A DNA stretch of 64,000 nt, taken from NCBI GenBank assembly GCA_938008435.1, contig CALLKK010000009.1, positions 310,001 to 374,000 of the forward strand, in the 5' to 3' direction. The position numbers and the translations under genes are program-made. This document shows, piece by piece, positions 34,326 to 44,235 of this stretch. The DNA is from an uncultured Steroidobacter sp. (GTDB lineage: Bacteria > Pseudomonadota > Gammaproteobacteria > Steroidobacterales > Steroidobacteraceae). A model generated the notes under the pieces. It searched no databases and was not told the origin of the DNA. It saw nothing but the letters and a program-made list of their open reading frames with translations. Within the stretch, counting starts at the first letter, position 1; every line of letters starts with the position of its first letter.

Positions 34326-36197
34326 ATGCGACTTGCGCCTTTGCTGCTGGGACTGATGTTCGTGAGCGGGCTTGGACTCGCCGCGAACGTGACCGATCCG
34401 CATTCCTACGCCAAACCGAACGAGTTCCGCACGACGCACCTTGCGCTCGATCTGACCGCGGACTTCGACAACAAGCGCCTGGTCGGTCATGTCGATCTCA
34501 CCGTGACGCGGGAGAAACCCCTCTCGCGTACGCTCGCGCTCGATACTCGCGACCTCACCATTCACAAAGTCGAGCTCATCGCGCCGAAGAACGAGCCGCT
34601 CGAGTACACGCTCGGCAAGCCCGATCCGATCCTCGGCGCGCCGCTGCGCATCGGAATGCCCCTCCGCGGCACGACGTTCACGGTGCGCATTCACTACGAA
34701 ACGTCCCCCAACGCGACTGGCTTGCAATGGCTCGATCCGCCGCAGACTGCAGGCAAGAAACATCCCTATGTCTATTCGCAGTCCCAGGCGATTCATGCAC
34801 GCAGCTGGATTCCCCTGCAGGACACGCCGGCAGTGCGCCTGACGTATGAGGCGCGGATTCGCACGCCGCGCGAGCTGCGTGCGGTCATGAGCGCGCACAA
34901 CGATCCGAATGCGCCGCGCAACGGCGACTACACCTTCAAGATGCCGCAGGCGATTCCCTCGTATCTGATCGCGCTCGGCATCGGCGATCTCGATTTCAAG
35001 GCCATCGGCCCACGCACCGGCGTGTACGCCGAGCCGAGCGTGCTCGAAGCGGCGGCATACGAATTCGCCGATACGGAGGCGATGCTCGTGGCTTGCGAGC
35101 GGCTATTCGGGCCGTATCGCTGGGAACGCTACGACTTGCTCATCCTGCCGCCGAGCTTCATGTGGGGCGGCATGGAAAATCCCCGGCTGACCTTCCTCAC
35201 GCCGACCGTGCTCGCAGGCGACCGCAGCCTCGTCGCGCTCATCGCGCATGAGCTGGCGCACTCGTGGTCCGGCAATCTCGTCACGAACGCGAACTGGAAC
35301 AGCGTGTGGCTGAACGAGGGATTTACCGTCTATCTCGAGCGGCGCATCGTCGAGGCGCTCTACGGCAAAGACCGTCGCGTCATGGAAGATGTGCTCGGGC
35401 TGCAATCACTCGAACGCGACATCGCCGCTCTCGAAGTGGACGGCCTGCGCGACCTCACGCGCTTGGCGGTCAATCTCGCCGGACGCGATCCCGACGACGG
35501 CTTCACCGACGTGCCATACGAGAAAGGACGGCTCTTCCTCGGCTTCCTCGAAGAGCGCCTGGGGCGCGAGCGGCTCGATGCCTTCCTCAAGGATTACTTC
35601 AACCACTTCGCGTTCCAGAGCGTGACGACGGACCAGTTCCTCGAGCGCCTCTGGCAGTTCGTGCGCAGCACGCCCGGCGTCAAACTCACGAAAGCCGAAG
35701 TGCGCGAATGGATCGAGTCACCCGGCATTCCGGCGTCGGCCGTGCTGCCGACGTCCGATGCCTTTGCGCGCGTCGACCAGCAGAAGCAGGCTTGGCTTGC
35801 AGGAACGCTGCGCGCGCAAGAGCTCGACACGAAGAACTGGACGACGCACGAGTGGCTGCACTTCCTCGACAACCTGCCGGCGGACATCAATGCCGAACGG
35901 CTGCGCGAGCTCGACGAGGTCTTTCACTTCACGGAGGCGAAGAACGCCATCGTCGTGCACAGCTGGCTGTTGAATGCGATTCGCGCTGGTTACACCCCGG
36001 CCTGGCCGCGGCTCGAGGAGTATCTGACCTCGATCGGCCGACGCCGGCTCGTCAAGGATCTCTACGAAGAATTGCTCAAGACGCCGGACGGTGCGCGCCG
36101 TGCGCGCGCGATCTATGCGAAGGCCCGGCCGCTGTATCAAATTCCGCTCGCGCAGCAGTTGGACGCACTGATACCGACCGGCGAACCCGCGCAATAA
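34326..36197 (+). CDS. M1 family aminopeptidase (leukotriene-A4-hydrolase-like), secreted
   Basis: 623 residues with a signal peptide (MRLAPLLLGLMFVSGLGLAA). Zinc site HELAHSW (His308, His312) with Glu331 in WLNEGF; exopeptidase motif FMWGGMEN; a C-terminal leukotriene-A4-hydrolase-type helical repeat. The LTA4H branch often cleaves N-terminal residues of short peptides. Together with the M28 peptidase it suggests peptide scavenging. Start at 34326 set by the signal peptide. Confidence 0.93.
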   Translation: MRLAPLLLGLMFVSGLGLAANVTDPHSYAKPNEFRTTHLALDLTADFDNKRLVGHVDLTVTREKPLSRTLALDTRDLTIHKVELIAPKNEPLEYTLGKPDPILGAPLRIGMPLRGTTFTVRIHYETSPNATGLQWLDPPQTAGKKHPYVYSQSQAIHARSWIPLQDTPAVRLTYEARIRTPRELRAVMSAHNDPNAPRNGDYTFKMPQAIPSYLIALGIGDLDFKAIGPRTGVYAEPSVLEAAAYEFADTEAMLVACERLFGPYRWERYDLLILPPSFMWGGMENPRLTFLTPTVLAGDRSLVALIAHELAHSWSGNLVTNANWNSVWLNEGFTVYLERRIVEALYGKDRRVMEDVLGLQSLERDIAALEVDGLRDLTRLAVNLAGRDPDDGFTDVPYEKGRLFLGFLEERLGRERLDAFLKDYFNHFAFQSVTTDQFLERLWQFVRSTPGVKLTKAEVREWIESPGIPASAVLPTSDAFARVDQQKQAWLAGTLRAQELDTKNWTTHEWLHFLDNLPADINAERLRELDEVFHFTEAKNAIVVHSWLLNAIRAGYTPAWPRLEEYLTSIGRRRLVKDLYEELLKTPDGARRARAIYAKARPLYQIPLAQQLDALIPTGEPAQ

Positions 36198-36249
36198 CCG
36201 AAAGGTATGACCGCTCGAGCAACGAGGGGCCGCGCGCCTCGCGCGTGCA

Positions 36250-37089
36250 TCAGCGGATGTAGCCGAGCGAGCGCAAGAACGCGTCCACCTTCACGAGCGC
36301 GGCATCTTCCACTCGTGGGTCGGGTTTCGGCGTACCGTCGTCGGGCGTTCCCTTCGGCGTGAACAGATGGCCTACGTATAGATAGCGATTGAGCTCGCAG
36401 CGATTGCCAGCTTCGACCATCTTGTCGCAGAACTGCTTGGCCTTCGCAAACGGCGTGACGGTGTCGACGTCGCCTTGCAGGATGATCGTCGGCGGCAGAC
36501 CGCCCCTGATCGAAGCCATCGGCGATAGGCTGGCTGCCGAGCGCTGCTCGCCGAGCAGGCGGCGCAACGTCTGGTTGTCAGCGACATCGACGAACGGCGA
36601 GTAGAGAACCAACGCGTTCGGCACGGGGCTGACCGGCGTATTGCCCGTGAACATGGCGGCTTGCAGCGCGAGGTGCCCGCCCGTCGACAAACCGTGCGCC
36701 ACGATCCGCTGCGGATCGACGCCGAGCGCCGCGGCATTCGCTCGCACCCAGCGAATGACATCGCGCGCATCGTCGATCGATTCGGCAGGCGTCGTCTTGC
36801 CTTGGGCGAGACGATATTGAGCGCAGATGGCCACCAGGCCGTTGGCCGCGTAATGCCGCGCGTAGCGCTCGCCCCATTCCGGCTGGCCTTGCGTCCAGCC
36901 GAGCCCGTTAAAGATGACGACGGCCGGGCGCTGATCGCGTGGCCGCCAACCCTCGGGGCGATAGATGATGGTGCGCAGCGAGACGCCGTTGCGCTGAGCG
37001 TAGAATTGTGTGAGCGGCTCGGTCACCGACTTACTGGGCGCCGCGTGCGCCACGCCCATGAGCAATGCGAATGCCGCCGCAATCCCCAT
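36250..37089 (-). CDS. Secreted alpha/beta hydrolase (dienelactone-hydrolase-like)
   Basis: 279 residues with a signal peptide (about residues 1-17). Nucleophile Ser in GLSTGGHLAL, oxyanion region FNGLGWTQG, acid Asp in LQGDVDTVTPF and His in YVGHLFTP. It resembles acetyl-xylan-esterase/BAAT-like esterases. Substrate unknown. Divergent from the propeller-cytochrome gene; the n-region lacks basic residues, so the start may be slightly upstream. Confidence 0.83.
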   Translation of the reverse strand: MGIAAAFALLMGVAHAAPSKSVTEPLTQFYAQRNGVSLRTIIYRPEGWRPRDQRPAVVIFNGLGWTQGQPEWGERYARHYAANGLVAICAQYRLAQGKTTPAESIDDARDVIRWVRANAAALGVDPQRIVAHGLSTGGHLALQAAMFTGNTPVSPVPNALVLYSPFVDVADNQTLRRLLGEQRSAASLSPMASIRGGLPPTIILQGDVDTVTPFAKAKQFCDKMVEAGNRCELNRYLYVGHLFTPKGTPDDGTPKPDPRVEDAALVKVDAFLRSLGYIR

Positions 37090-37437
37090 CGATCAGTATC
37101 GGTTCATGATGCCTCTCCGGGCCGCCGATCCCGCACGCAGCGGGATGACGTGTCATCTGTTCTCGATCGAGATGAGCTTTGCTTGCAAGGGTGCGCGATG
37201 TCGCGTCGTGCGACTGCGAGGCGATGCTCATTCGCGGGCCGCGAGATGTGCGCCAAGTCACAGAAGCGTAAGGGGACCGCCACCCCGGTGAGGCCGTTGC
37301 CCTCTCAATCGGCCCTCGACGGGCGACGCTGGCCATTGCGGGCGTTCGTGCTAAATTGACACGCCGCAGCGCGGATCGGGGACCGCGGCCAAGACTCGTC
37401 AACAACGACACTGCGTCCGACTCACACGGGAACTCCC
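37090..37437. other. Intergenic, 348 bp, divergent hydrolase / propeller-cytochrome gene
   Basis: No gene seen. It holds a REP-like inverted repeat ATCCCGC-ACGCA-GCGGGAT (37128-37146). Near the plus-strand gene, GCTAAATTGAC (37350-37360) could carry a -10 (TAAATT) about 80 bp upstream of the ATG, without a clear -35. Confidence 0.5.
37128..37146. repeat. REP-like inverted repeat
   Basis: ATCCCGC and GCGGGAT flank ACGCA, followed by GACG. Similar CCCGC/GCGGGATGAC palindromes are common dispersed repeats in many proteobacterial genomes. Only one copy is seen here. Confidence 0.35.
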
Positions 37438-40400
37438 ATGAAATCGATCGCCTTGGGCTGGCTCGCGCTTTTTGCCGGCGGGCTCGCCACGTCCTACGCC
37501 CAAACACTCGAGCTCGCACCGGAAGAACGTTTGCCGCATCCGGTCGTCGACCCCGCCTCGGACCAGGCACAGCTTGCGATTCAGCGCTTCACGTTGCCGC
37601 GCGGCCTGCAAGCAACGCTCTGGGCCGCCGAGCCGATGTTGGCCAATCCAGTTGCGATCGACTTCGATGAGAAGGGGCGCCTGTTCGTCGCGGAAACATA
37701 TCGTTACGGCAGCAGCACCCTCGACATCCGCGGCTACATGGGCATGCTCGAGCTCGATCTCGCTGCGCGCACGATCGAGGATCGCGCGGCGCTCATCAGC
37801 AAGGTCTTCGGCGAAGAACAGGCCCGCCAGCTCGAAATCGAAAGCGAAATCGTGCGGCTCGTGGAAGATCGCGACGGCGATGGCGTGGCGGATACCTCGA
37901 GCATCTTCGCCGACGGCTTCAACAGCAGGCTCGACGGCATCGCCTCGGGCGTGCTCGCGCGCCGCGGCAAGGTGTGGCTGACGAATATTCCGAGCCTGTG
38001 GCTGCTCGAAGAAGCGCCCGGCGCACAGGGCGCCGCCAAGCGAACCGAGCTCTTGCGCGGTTTCGGCGTGCGCTTCAACTTCACCGGCCACGATCTGCAC
38101 GGTCTGGCGCTCGGTCACGACGGCAAGCTCTACTTCTCGATCGGCGATCGCGGCGCGCATGTCGTCGGCAAGGAAGGGCAGGTCATTTCGGTGCCGGATG
38201 AAGGCGCCGTCTTTCGCGCGAATCTCGACGGCACCGAGCTTGAGCTGTTCGCACGCGGCCTGCGCAATCCGCAGGAGCTCGTGTTCGACGAGCACGGCAA
38301 TCTCTTCACGGGCGACAACGACAGCGACAACGGCGACATGGAACGTCTCGTGTATCTCGTCGAAGGCGGCGACAGCGGCTGGCGCGTCGGCTATCAGCAC
38401 GCACCTCTAGGGAAGCTCAACCCGTGGATTCGCGACAACCTGTGGAAGCCGCGCTTCGAGGGTCAGCCTGCCTATCTCCTGCCGCCGATCGCGAACATCG
38501 AAGACGGTCCGTCTGGGCTCACCTACTATCCGGGCACGGGACTGTCGCCGGAATATCGCGGGCATTTCTTCATCACGCATTTCAAAGGTTCGATCGCCCG
38601 CAGCGGCATTCAGACTTATACGATCAAGCCGCAAGGCGCCGGCTTCGAGATCGTCGACAGCCAGCTGTTCATGGGCGGGCTGCTCGCCACCGATGTGACG
38701 TTCGGACCCGATGGCGCGATGTACGTCTCCGACTGGGTCGAAGGTTGGCCGAAGTCGCGGCGCGGTCGCATCTACAAGATCACCGCCGTGAATCCCGATC
38801 CGGCGCACGCAGCACTGAGCGCGCAGCTCAAGGAGCTGCTCGCGCGCGGCTTCGAGCTTGAAGACACCGCGACGCTGCGCCGGCTGCTCGCACATCCCGA
38901 TCGTCGCGCGCGCCTCGAAGCGCAGCTCGCTCTGGCTGCACGCGGCAAGAGCAGCATCGCCGTCTTTGCCGAGATCGCCACGAACGTGGTGGCCATGCCG
39001 CTTGCACGGCTGCATGCGGTGTGGGGTCTGACGCAGCTCGGACGCAAGCACGATCAAGCTGCTGCGATCCTTGCGAAGCTGCTCGACGATCCTGACGCCG
39101 AGGTGCGCGCGCAGGCCGCCAAAGGGCTCGGCGATCTGCGGATCGCGAGCGCCTACGATGCGCTCGTGCAGAAGCTGCGCGATCCCGCGCCGCGCGTACG
39201 GTTCTTCGCCGCGCAAAGCCTCGGTAAGCTTGGCCGCGCCGATGCCACGCCCGCGCTTCTGGCCCTCTTGCGCGACAATGCCGACAAGGACGTGTATCTG
39301 CGTCACGCTGCGGTGCATGCGCTCGCGCGCATCGGCAAGACGCCCGCACTCGACACTGCGGCGCGAGACAGCGCGGACGCCGTGCGCCTCGGCGTGCTGC
39401 TCGTTTATCGCGCGCTGCGCGATCCCGCGATCGCGCAGTTCCTCGACGACCAGAATGCCTACATCGCGCGCGAGGCTGCGCTCGCCATCAATGACGCACC
39501 CATCGAGGGAGCTTACGCCGCTCTGGCGGACAAGCTCGCCGACGCGCGTTTCACGGATGAGGCGTCCGTGCTGCGTGCGATCAACGCCAACTTCCGCTTG
39601 GCGCAGGCCACTGCGCTCGCGCAGTACGCGCTGCGCAACGATGCGCCGGCCGACTTGCGTGCCGAGGCGTTGACGCAGCTTGCGCTCTGGGCCGCTGTGC
39701 CGCAACGCGATCGCATCGTCGGCGTGTATCGTCCGTTACCGGAACGCGATATCGCACCGGCGCGCGCAGCGCTCGCCGCGGTCTTGCCCACATTGCTGGC
39801 GCAAGCGCCCGAGCCCGTGCAATTGGCTGCGCTCGATGCGGTCGGCAAGCTCGCTCTTTCCGACGCTGCGGACGTACTTGTTGCGACAATCGGCAACGAG
39901 AACGCGACCGGCACGGTCCGGGCACGCGCGCTGGCGACGCTCGATGCGCTCGACAGCGCCGCACTGGAAGACGGTCTGCGCGCTGCGGAAAACGCCAATG
40001 CACCGGCGCTGCGTCTTGCGGCATTGCAGATTCTCGCGAAGCGCGCTCCCGAACGCGCCCTGCCCGTCGTGCGTCGGCTCGTCACCGTAGGCACGGCGGA
40101 AGAACAGAAGGCGGCGTTTTCGGCGCTTGCAAACCTCGATGCGCCTGGCGCGCCGCAGCTGCTCGTGCTCGGACTCGATCAGCTCGCTGCGGGCAAGATC
40201 CACGTCGACGCCGAAGTCGAGCTGCTCGACACCGTCGAGAAGAGCAGCGATCGACAGGTGCAAGCTCGCTGGAGCAAGCTCCAAGAACAATGGGCCGCGA
40301 GCCAGGATGTGCTTGCGCCTTATCGCAGCGCGTTGGGCACCGGCAATCCCTATCGCGGCGGTTATCTGTTCCAGGCACATCCCGTGCTCGCCTGCGTGCG

Positions 40401-40833
40401 TTGCCATCGCGTCAACGGCGAAGGCGGCGATGCCGGCCCCGATCTTTCGCTGATCGGCGCACAGAAGTCGCCGGAGTATCTGCTCGAATCGGTGGTCTTC
40501 CCCAACGCTCAGATCGCGCACGGCTTCAGCCTGATCACGCTGCAGCTCAAGGACGGCGCTTACGAGAGCGGCACGCTCCTGTCCGAGACGGCGAGCGAGA
40601 TCGTACTGCGCCGTCCCGACGGCAGCGAAGCCAAGATCGATCGCCGGCAAGTTGTCGAACGACAAGAGGCGCCCTCGAGCATGCCGGACATCTATCGCGA
40701 CATGCTGAGCCGCTCGGAGCTGCGCGACCTCATCACATATCTGCGCACGCTCAAGACTGCGGCGACTCCGACTGTCGAGCGGCCGCGCGCCCTGAGCGGC
40801 GGCACCGAGACTCGTACGTCGCACGAACATTGA
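37438..40833 (+). CDS. Secreted beta-propeller / HEAT-repeat / cytochrome c fusion (TIGR02604-like)
   Basis: 1131 residues. Signal peptide (MKSIALGWLALFAGGLATSYA); an N-terminal six-bladed glucose/sorbosone-dehydrogenase-like propeller (about 40-450: FTLPRGLQATLWAAEPMLAN, GHDLHGLALGHDGKLYFSIG, GLRNPQELVFDEHGNLFTGD, VTFGPDGAMYVSDWVEGW); HEAT repeats (about 460-940); and a C-terminal heme domain with CVRCH (Cys986, Cys989, His990) and SLIGAQKSPEYLLES. It belongs with putative membrane-bound dehydrogenases abundant in Planctomycetes and Verrucomicrobia. The sugar-dehydrogenase-type propeller can use PQQ, so the pqq operon 8 kb away may supply it; this is inference. Confidence 0.88.
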   Translation: MKSIALGWLALFAGGLATSYAQTLELAPEERLPHPVVDPASDQAQLAIQRFTLPRGLQATLWAAEPMLANPVAIDFDEKGRLFVAETYRYGSSTLDIRGYMGMLELDLAARTIEDRAALISKVFGEEQARQLEIESEIVRLVEDRDGDGVADTSSIFADGFNSRLDGIASGVLARRGKVWLTNIPSLWLLEEAPGAQGAAKRTELLRGFGVRFNFTGHDLHGLALGHDGKLYFSIGDRGAHVVGKEGQVISVPDEGAVFRANLDGTELELFARGLRNPQELVFDEHGNLFTGDNDSDNGDMERLVYLVEGGDSGWRVGYQHAPLGKLNPWIRDNLWKPRFEGQPAYLLPPIANIEDGPSGLTYYPGTGLSPEYRGHFFITHFKGSIARSGIQTYTIKPQGAGFEIVDSQLFMGGLLATDVTFGPDGAMYVSDWVEGWPKSRRGRIYKITAVNPDPAHAALSAQLKELLARGFELEDTATLRRLLAHPDRRARLEAQLALAARGKSSIAVFAEIATNVVAMPLARLHAVWGLTQLGRKHDQAAAILAKLLDDPDAEVRAQAAKGLGDLRIASAYDALVQKLRDPAPRVRFFAAQSLGKLGRADATPALLALLRDNADKDVYLRHAAVHALARIGKTPALDTAARDSADAVRLGVLLVYRALRDPAIAQFLDDQNAYIAREAALAINDAPIEGAYAALADKLADARFTDEASVLRAINANFRLAQATALAQYALRNDAPADLRAEALTQLALWAAVPQRDRIVGVYRPLPERDIAPARAALAAVLPTLLAQAPEPVQLAALDAVGKLALSDAADVLVATIGNENATGTVRARALATLDALDSAALEDGLRAAENANAPALRLAALQILAKRAPERALPVVRRLVTVGTAEEQKAAFSALANLDAPGAPQLLVLGLDQLAAGKIHVDAEVELLDTVEKSSDRQVQARWSKLQEQWAASQDVLAPYRSALGTGNPYRGGYLFQAHPVLACVRCHRVNGEGGDAGPDLSLIGAQKSPEYLLESVVFPNAQIAHGFSLITLQLKDGAYESGTLLSETASEIVLRRPDGSEAKIDRRQVVERQEAPSSMPDIYRDMLSRSELRDLITYLRTLKTAATPTVERPRALSGGTETRTSHEH

Positions 40834-40927
40834 GCACGAGCGGCGCGACTCGCGCCGCCGCGCCATGACACGTGCAACGGCGCGCGGGTTGCGGCAGGCT
40901 AACGCCTACCGCGCCGCGCGCCCTCGG

Positions 40928-41794
40928 ATGCCACCTACGCTCATGCAAGTCCATCTCATCGACGGCACCTACGAGCTTTTCCGTCATTTCTACGGTCAAC
41001 GCCGCTTCAACAAGGGCAAGGACAAGCCGTTCGGTGCGGTGCTCGGCGTGCTGAACGGCGTGCTCGAGATGATCGAAGGCGGCGCCACGCATCTCGGCGT
41101 CGCCACGGACCACGTCATCGAATCGTTTCGCAATGCGCTCTGGCCGGGCTACAAGACCGGCGAGGGAATCGAGCCGGCATTGTCCGCGCAGTTTCACCCG
41201 TTGGAAGAAGCGCTTGCCGCGATGGGCGTCGCCGTCTGGCCGATGATCGAGCTCGAAGCGGACGACGCGCTCGCCTCCGCCGCGCATCTCGCCGCGCTCG
41301 ACGCACGCGTCGAACAAGTCAGCATCTGGACGCCGGACAAGGATCTCGCGCAATGCGTACGCGGCGATCGCATCGTGCAGGTCGACCGTAAGAGCAAGAC
41401 CATCCGCAATGCGGACGGCGTACGCGAGAAATTCGGCGTCGCTCCCGAGCTCATTCCCGATTTCCTCGCGCTCGTCGGCGACGCGGCGGACGGATACCCC
41501 GGCATCGCCGGCATCGGCAAGACGGGCGCCGCACGGCTGCTGAACACTTACGGGCCGCTCGAGCAGTTTCCCGCAACGGTGCTCGAGGACACGAATCGCG
41601 AGCAAGCCCTGCTCTTCAAGAAGCTCGCGACGCTGCGCACCGATGCCGCGCTGTTTGCGAACGTGGACGAGCTGCGCTGGCGCGGCCCGCAGGAGCGCTT
41701 CGCGAGCCTACCGGTGTGTGCGAGCGATCCGCGCGTCGTCGAGCGCGCTCGCAAGGCATTCCAACGACAGGCTCAGTCGAACAAGCCGTTCTGA
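40928..41794 (+). CDS. Stand-alone 5'-3' exonuclease (flap-endonuclease family)
   Basis: 288 residues with the PIN-like/FEN fold: VHLIDGTYELFRHFY (first Asp), acidic loop LEADDALASAAHLA, second metal residues in SIWTPDKDLAQCV, and the helix-hairpin-helix VGDAADGYPGIAGIGKTGAARLL. It matches the N-terminal nuclease of DNA polymerase I without the polymerase, as in ExoIX/Xni. Likely role: flap or 5'-end removal in replication and repair. Starts at 40928 (MPPTLMQV) or 40943 (MQVHLID); neither has a clear ribosome site. Its last 22 bp overlap the convergent pirin gene. Confidence 0.88.
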   Translation: MPPTLMQVHLIDGTYELFRHFYGQRRFNKGKDKPFGAVLGVLNGVLEMIEGGATHLGVATDHVIESFRNALWPGYKTGEGIEPALSAQFHPLEEALAAMGVAVWPMIELEADDALASAAHLAALDARVEQVSIWTPDKDLAQCVRGDRIVQVDRKSKTIRNADGVREKFGVAPELIPDFLALVGDAADGYPGIAGIGKTGAARLLNTYGPLEQFPATVLEDTNREQALLFKKLATLRTDAALFANVDELRWRGPQERFASLPVCASDPRVVERARKAFQRQAQSNKPF

Positions 41795-42621
41795 TAATCG
41801 CGAATCGCCTGCAGGATTTCCTCGCGCGTATTCATGACGAACGGACCGTGCGCGACGACAGGCTCGCGTAGCGGCTCGGCATGGCCGAACAAGAGCACGG
41901 CGTCCGTGCGCGCCGTGATGGCGATACCCGAACCCTCGAATTCGAATTCCAGCAAGTGATGCTCGCGCGCTTCTGTGCCGTTGACTTCGAGCGTGCCGCG
42001 GACGATGTAGAAGAACACGTTGCGCTCCGCGGGCACCGTGACGCGCCATTCGGCACCGGCGTTCAGCGTCACGGTCGCGAGCATGATGTCGAGCAGCGGC
42101 TCGATCGGCCCGGTGTGCGACTCGTACGCGCCGGAAATTAGATTGACCGCACCGCGTCCGCCGTCGAGCGCGATGCTGCGAATCTGGTCGCGCTGCAAGC
42201 CGCAATAGCGCGGCGCAGTCATCTTGAGGCGCGCAGGCAAATTGACCCACAGCTGCAGGATCTCGAGCGGACCGCCCGTGCGCTTGAACTCCTCCGGCGA
42301 CAGCTCCGCATGCACGAGGCCGCGCCCGGCCGTCATCCATTGCACGCCGCCTGCATCGATGATGCTCTCGTGCCCGCCGGTGTCCGAATGCGCGAGCGAC
42401 CCTTCGAGAATGAACGTCACCGTTTCGAAACCGCGATGCGGATGCGGCCCGAAGGGAAGACCGCCATTGTGCGGCGGATAGACCTGCGGCCCGTGATGAT
42501 TCAGGAACAGGAAGGGATCGAGTTGCGCGACGCGCGGCCCCGGCAGCGGCCGGCGCGTTACGAGATCGCCGATGTCGTCACGCAGCGCCGGATGCTGCGC
42601 CTTGATGCGTCGCTCAGTCAT
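41773..42621 (-). CDS. Pirin family protein
   Basis: 282 residues, bicupin fold. Seen: DPFLFLNHHGPQ, PFGPHPHRGFETVTFILEGS, HSDTGGHESIIDAGGVQWM, TAGRGLVHAELSPEEF (metal-binding His/Glu). Pirins bind iron; some have quercetinase activity, others modulate regulators. Its ATG overlaps the stop of treA by 4 bp, so it is coupled to the trehalase gene. Its 3' end overlaps the convergent exonuclease gene (41773-41794). Confidence 0.93.
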   Translation of the reverse strand: MTERRIKAQHPALRDDIGDLVTRRPLPGPRVAQLDPFLFLNHHGPQVYPPHNGGLPFGPHPHRGFETVTFILEGSLAHSDTGGHESIIDAGGVQWMTAGRGLVHAELSPEEFKRTGGPLEILQLWVNLPARLKMTAPRYCGLQRDQIRSIALDGGRGAVNLISGAYESHTGPIEPLLDIMLATVTLNAGAEWRVTVPAERNVFFYIVRGTLEVNGTEAREHHLLEFEFEGSGIAITARTDAVLLFGHAEPLREPVVAHGPFVMNTREEILQAIRDYQNGLFD

Positions 42622-44219
42622 GTGCCCTCCGCAGCGAGCTTGGGATAATCGGCAAGGAGCCTGCGCAGCACGCCGTTGGTCCAACCGAAACCGTCCTGAA
42701 GCGGATATTCGCCGCCTCCGCCTGCGCCCGGCGCGCTCACGTTGTATTTCTCGACGAGCTTGCCGGTGGCGCGATAGACCTCGAGATTCTTGGCCACCCA
42801 GCGCTGGGCAATGGTCGCGGCAAGCGTGCGCTCGCCGTAGCGACGCAACCCCTCGATCGCAATCCATTGCAACGGCGCCCAGCCGTTCGGCGCGTCCCAC
42901 TGCTCGCCCGTTTCGATCGTCGTCGTGACGATCCCGTGAGGCTTGAGCAACTGCGAACGTACCGTTCGAGCGACGGCGCGCGCGTGCGCGGCATCGGCCA
43001 CGCCGAAATAGAGCGGATAGAGCGTCGCAGCGCTCACTTGCTCGATTTGAGCGCCGGTGCGCCAATCGTAATCGACGAAGGCACCGAGACGCTCGCTCCA
43101 CAGATATTTCACGATGGCCCGCTTGCGCGCCTCCGCCCGCGCGCTCATCTCGTCGACACACTGCGCATCGACGGCCACCTCGCAAGCGCGTGCGATCGTG
43201 CGCTCGAGCTGGTACAGCAGGCTATTGAGATCGATCGGAACGATCTCGATCGTACGGATCGTCGCGAGCGTCTTGCCGTCCGCGAACCAGCGCGAGCTGA
43301 AATCCCAGCCGCTTTCTGCGGCAGCGCGCAGATTCCGATATACCTCGGCTGCCGGCCGACCGGCGCGGCGCGCGGTCTCGATGTCTTCGCGGTACGACTC
43401 TTCGCGCGGCGTATCGCGATCGTCCCAGTAGCGATTGAGGATCTCGCCGTCCGCGAGCCGCACGACACGTCGATGCGCCTCCCGCGGCGCGAGACTTTCC
43501 GCGCCGTCCATCCAGAATGCATATTCGCGTTTGAGCTGAGCCAGCCGCTTCTCGTACACCCACGCGCCCGCGCGCGCAGCTTCGAGCTCGACCATCGCGG
43601 CGAAGAACGGCGGCTGCGAGCGGCTGAGGTAATAGGTGCGGTTGCCGTTCGGAATATGACCGTACTGATCGATGAGATAGGCGAAGTTGTCGATCATCGC
43701 CGTGGTGAGCTCGTGCCGCCCGCTCTGCTCGAGCCCGAGCATGGTGAAGTACGAGTCCCAGTAGTAGATCTCGGTGAACCGCCCGCCAGGTACGACGTAA
43801 CGTTGCGGCAACGGCAGCAGCGACGAGAATGGCCGTTGCGCACCAGGCACGCGCGTCAACACATCCCACAGGCGATCGATATGTACGCGCACGTCCTGTC
43901 CGGCCTGCGTGCGGTACTCGCTGCACGACGGCAGCGCCACCTCGAATTGGGACGTCACGAACGTCCGCAGGTCGAATGCGTCCGTACCGTTCAGCGCGCG
44001 ATAACGTTCGAGGATGGACGCAGGCGTGCCTGACTTCGGCACGGCATCGACGAACGTCTTGCCGTCTTGGTACACGCGCTCCGATTGAACGCGTTCGAAC
44101 AGCTCCTGATAGAGCTCGGCGGGCGTGAAGATGCGAAGCGCGCTGTCGTCAGCATGCGCATTCGCAAGAACGAGAAGGCACAGCCCTACGATGTGAAACG
44201 CGCGGATGACTGCTCGCAC
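42618..44219 (-). CDS. treA: Periplasmic alpha,alpha-trehalase (GH37)
   Basis: 533 residues with a signal peptide (MRAVIRAFHIVGLCLLVLANAHA). GH37 signatures: PGGRFTEIYYWDSYFTMLG and QWDAPNGWAPLQWIAIEG; acid/base residues of the family lie in the (alpha/alpha)6 barrel, e.g. YIWDWR-type region is not cleanly seen but GWDFSSRW is. Splits external trehalose to glucose. Together with OtsA/OtsB it closes a synthesis-and-reuse cycle. A 14-bp palindrome sits 17 bp before the start. First gene of a unit with pirin. Confidence 0.95.
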   Translation of the reverse strand: MRAVIRAFHIVGLCLLVLANAHADDSALRIFTPAELYQELFERVQSERVYQDGKTFVDAVPKSGTPASILERYRALNGTDAFDLRTFVTSQFEVALPSCSEYRTQAGQDVRVHIDRLWDVLTRVPGAQRPFSSLLPLPQRYVVPGGRFTEIYYWDSYFTMLGLEQSGRHELTTAMIDNFAYLIDQYGHIPNGNRTYYLSRSQPPFFAAMVELEAARAGAWVYEKRLAQLKREYAFWMDGAESLAPREAHRRVVRLADGEILNRYWDDRDTPREESYREDIETARRAGRPAAEVYRNLRAAAESGWDFSSRWFADGKTLATIRTIEIVPIDLNSLLYQLERTIARACEVAVDAQCVDEMSARAEARKRAIVKYLWSERLGAFVDYDWRTGAQIEQVSAATLYPLYFGVADAAHARAVARTVRSQLLKPHGIVTTTIETGEQWDAPNGWAPLQWIAIEGLRRYGERTLAATIAQRWVAKNLEVYRATGKLVEKYNVSAPGAGGGGEYPLQDGFGWTNGVLRRLLADYPKLAAEGT

Positions 44220-44235
44220 GTGTCTGTACTCCCTC

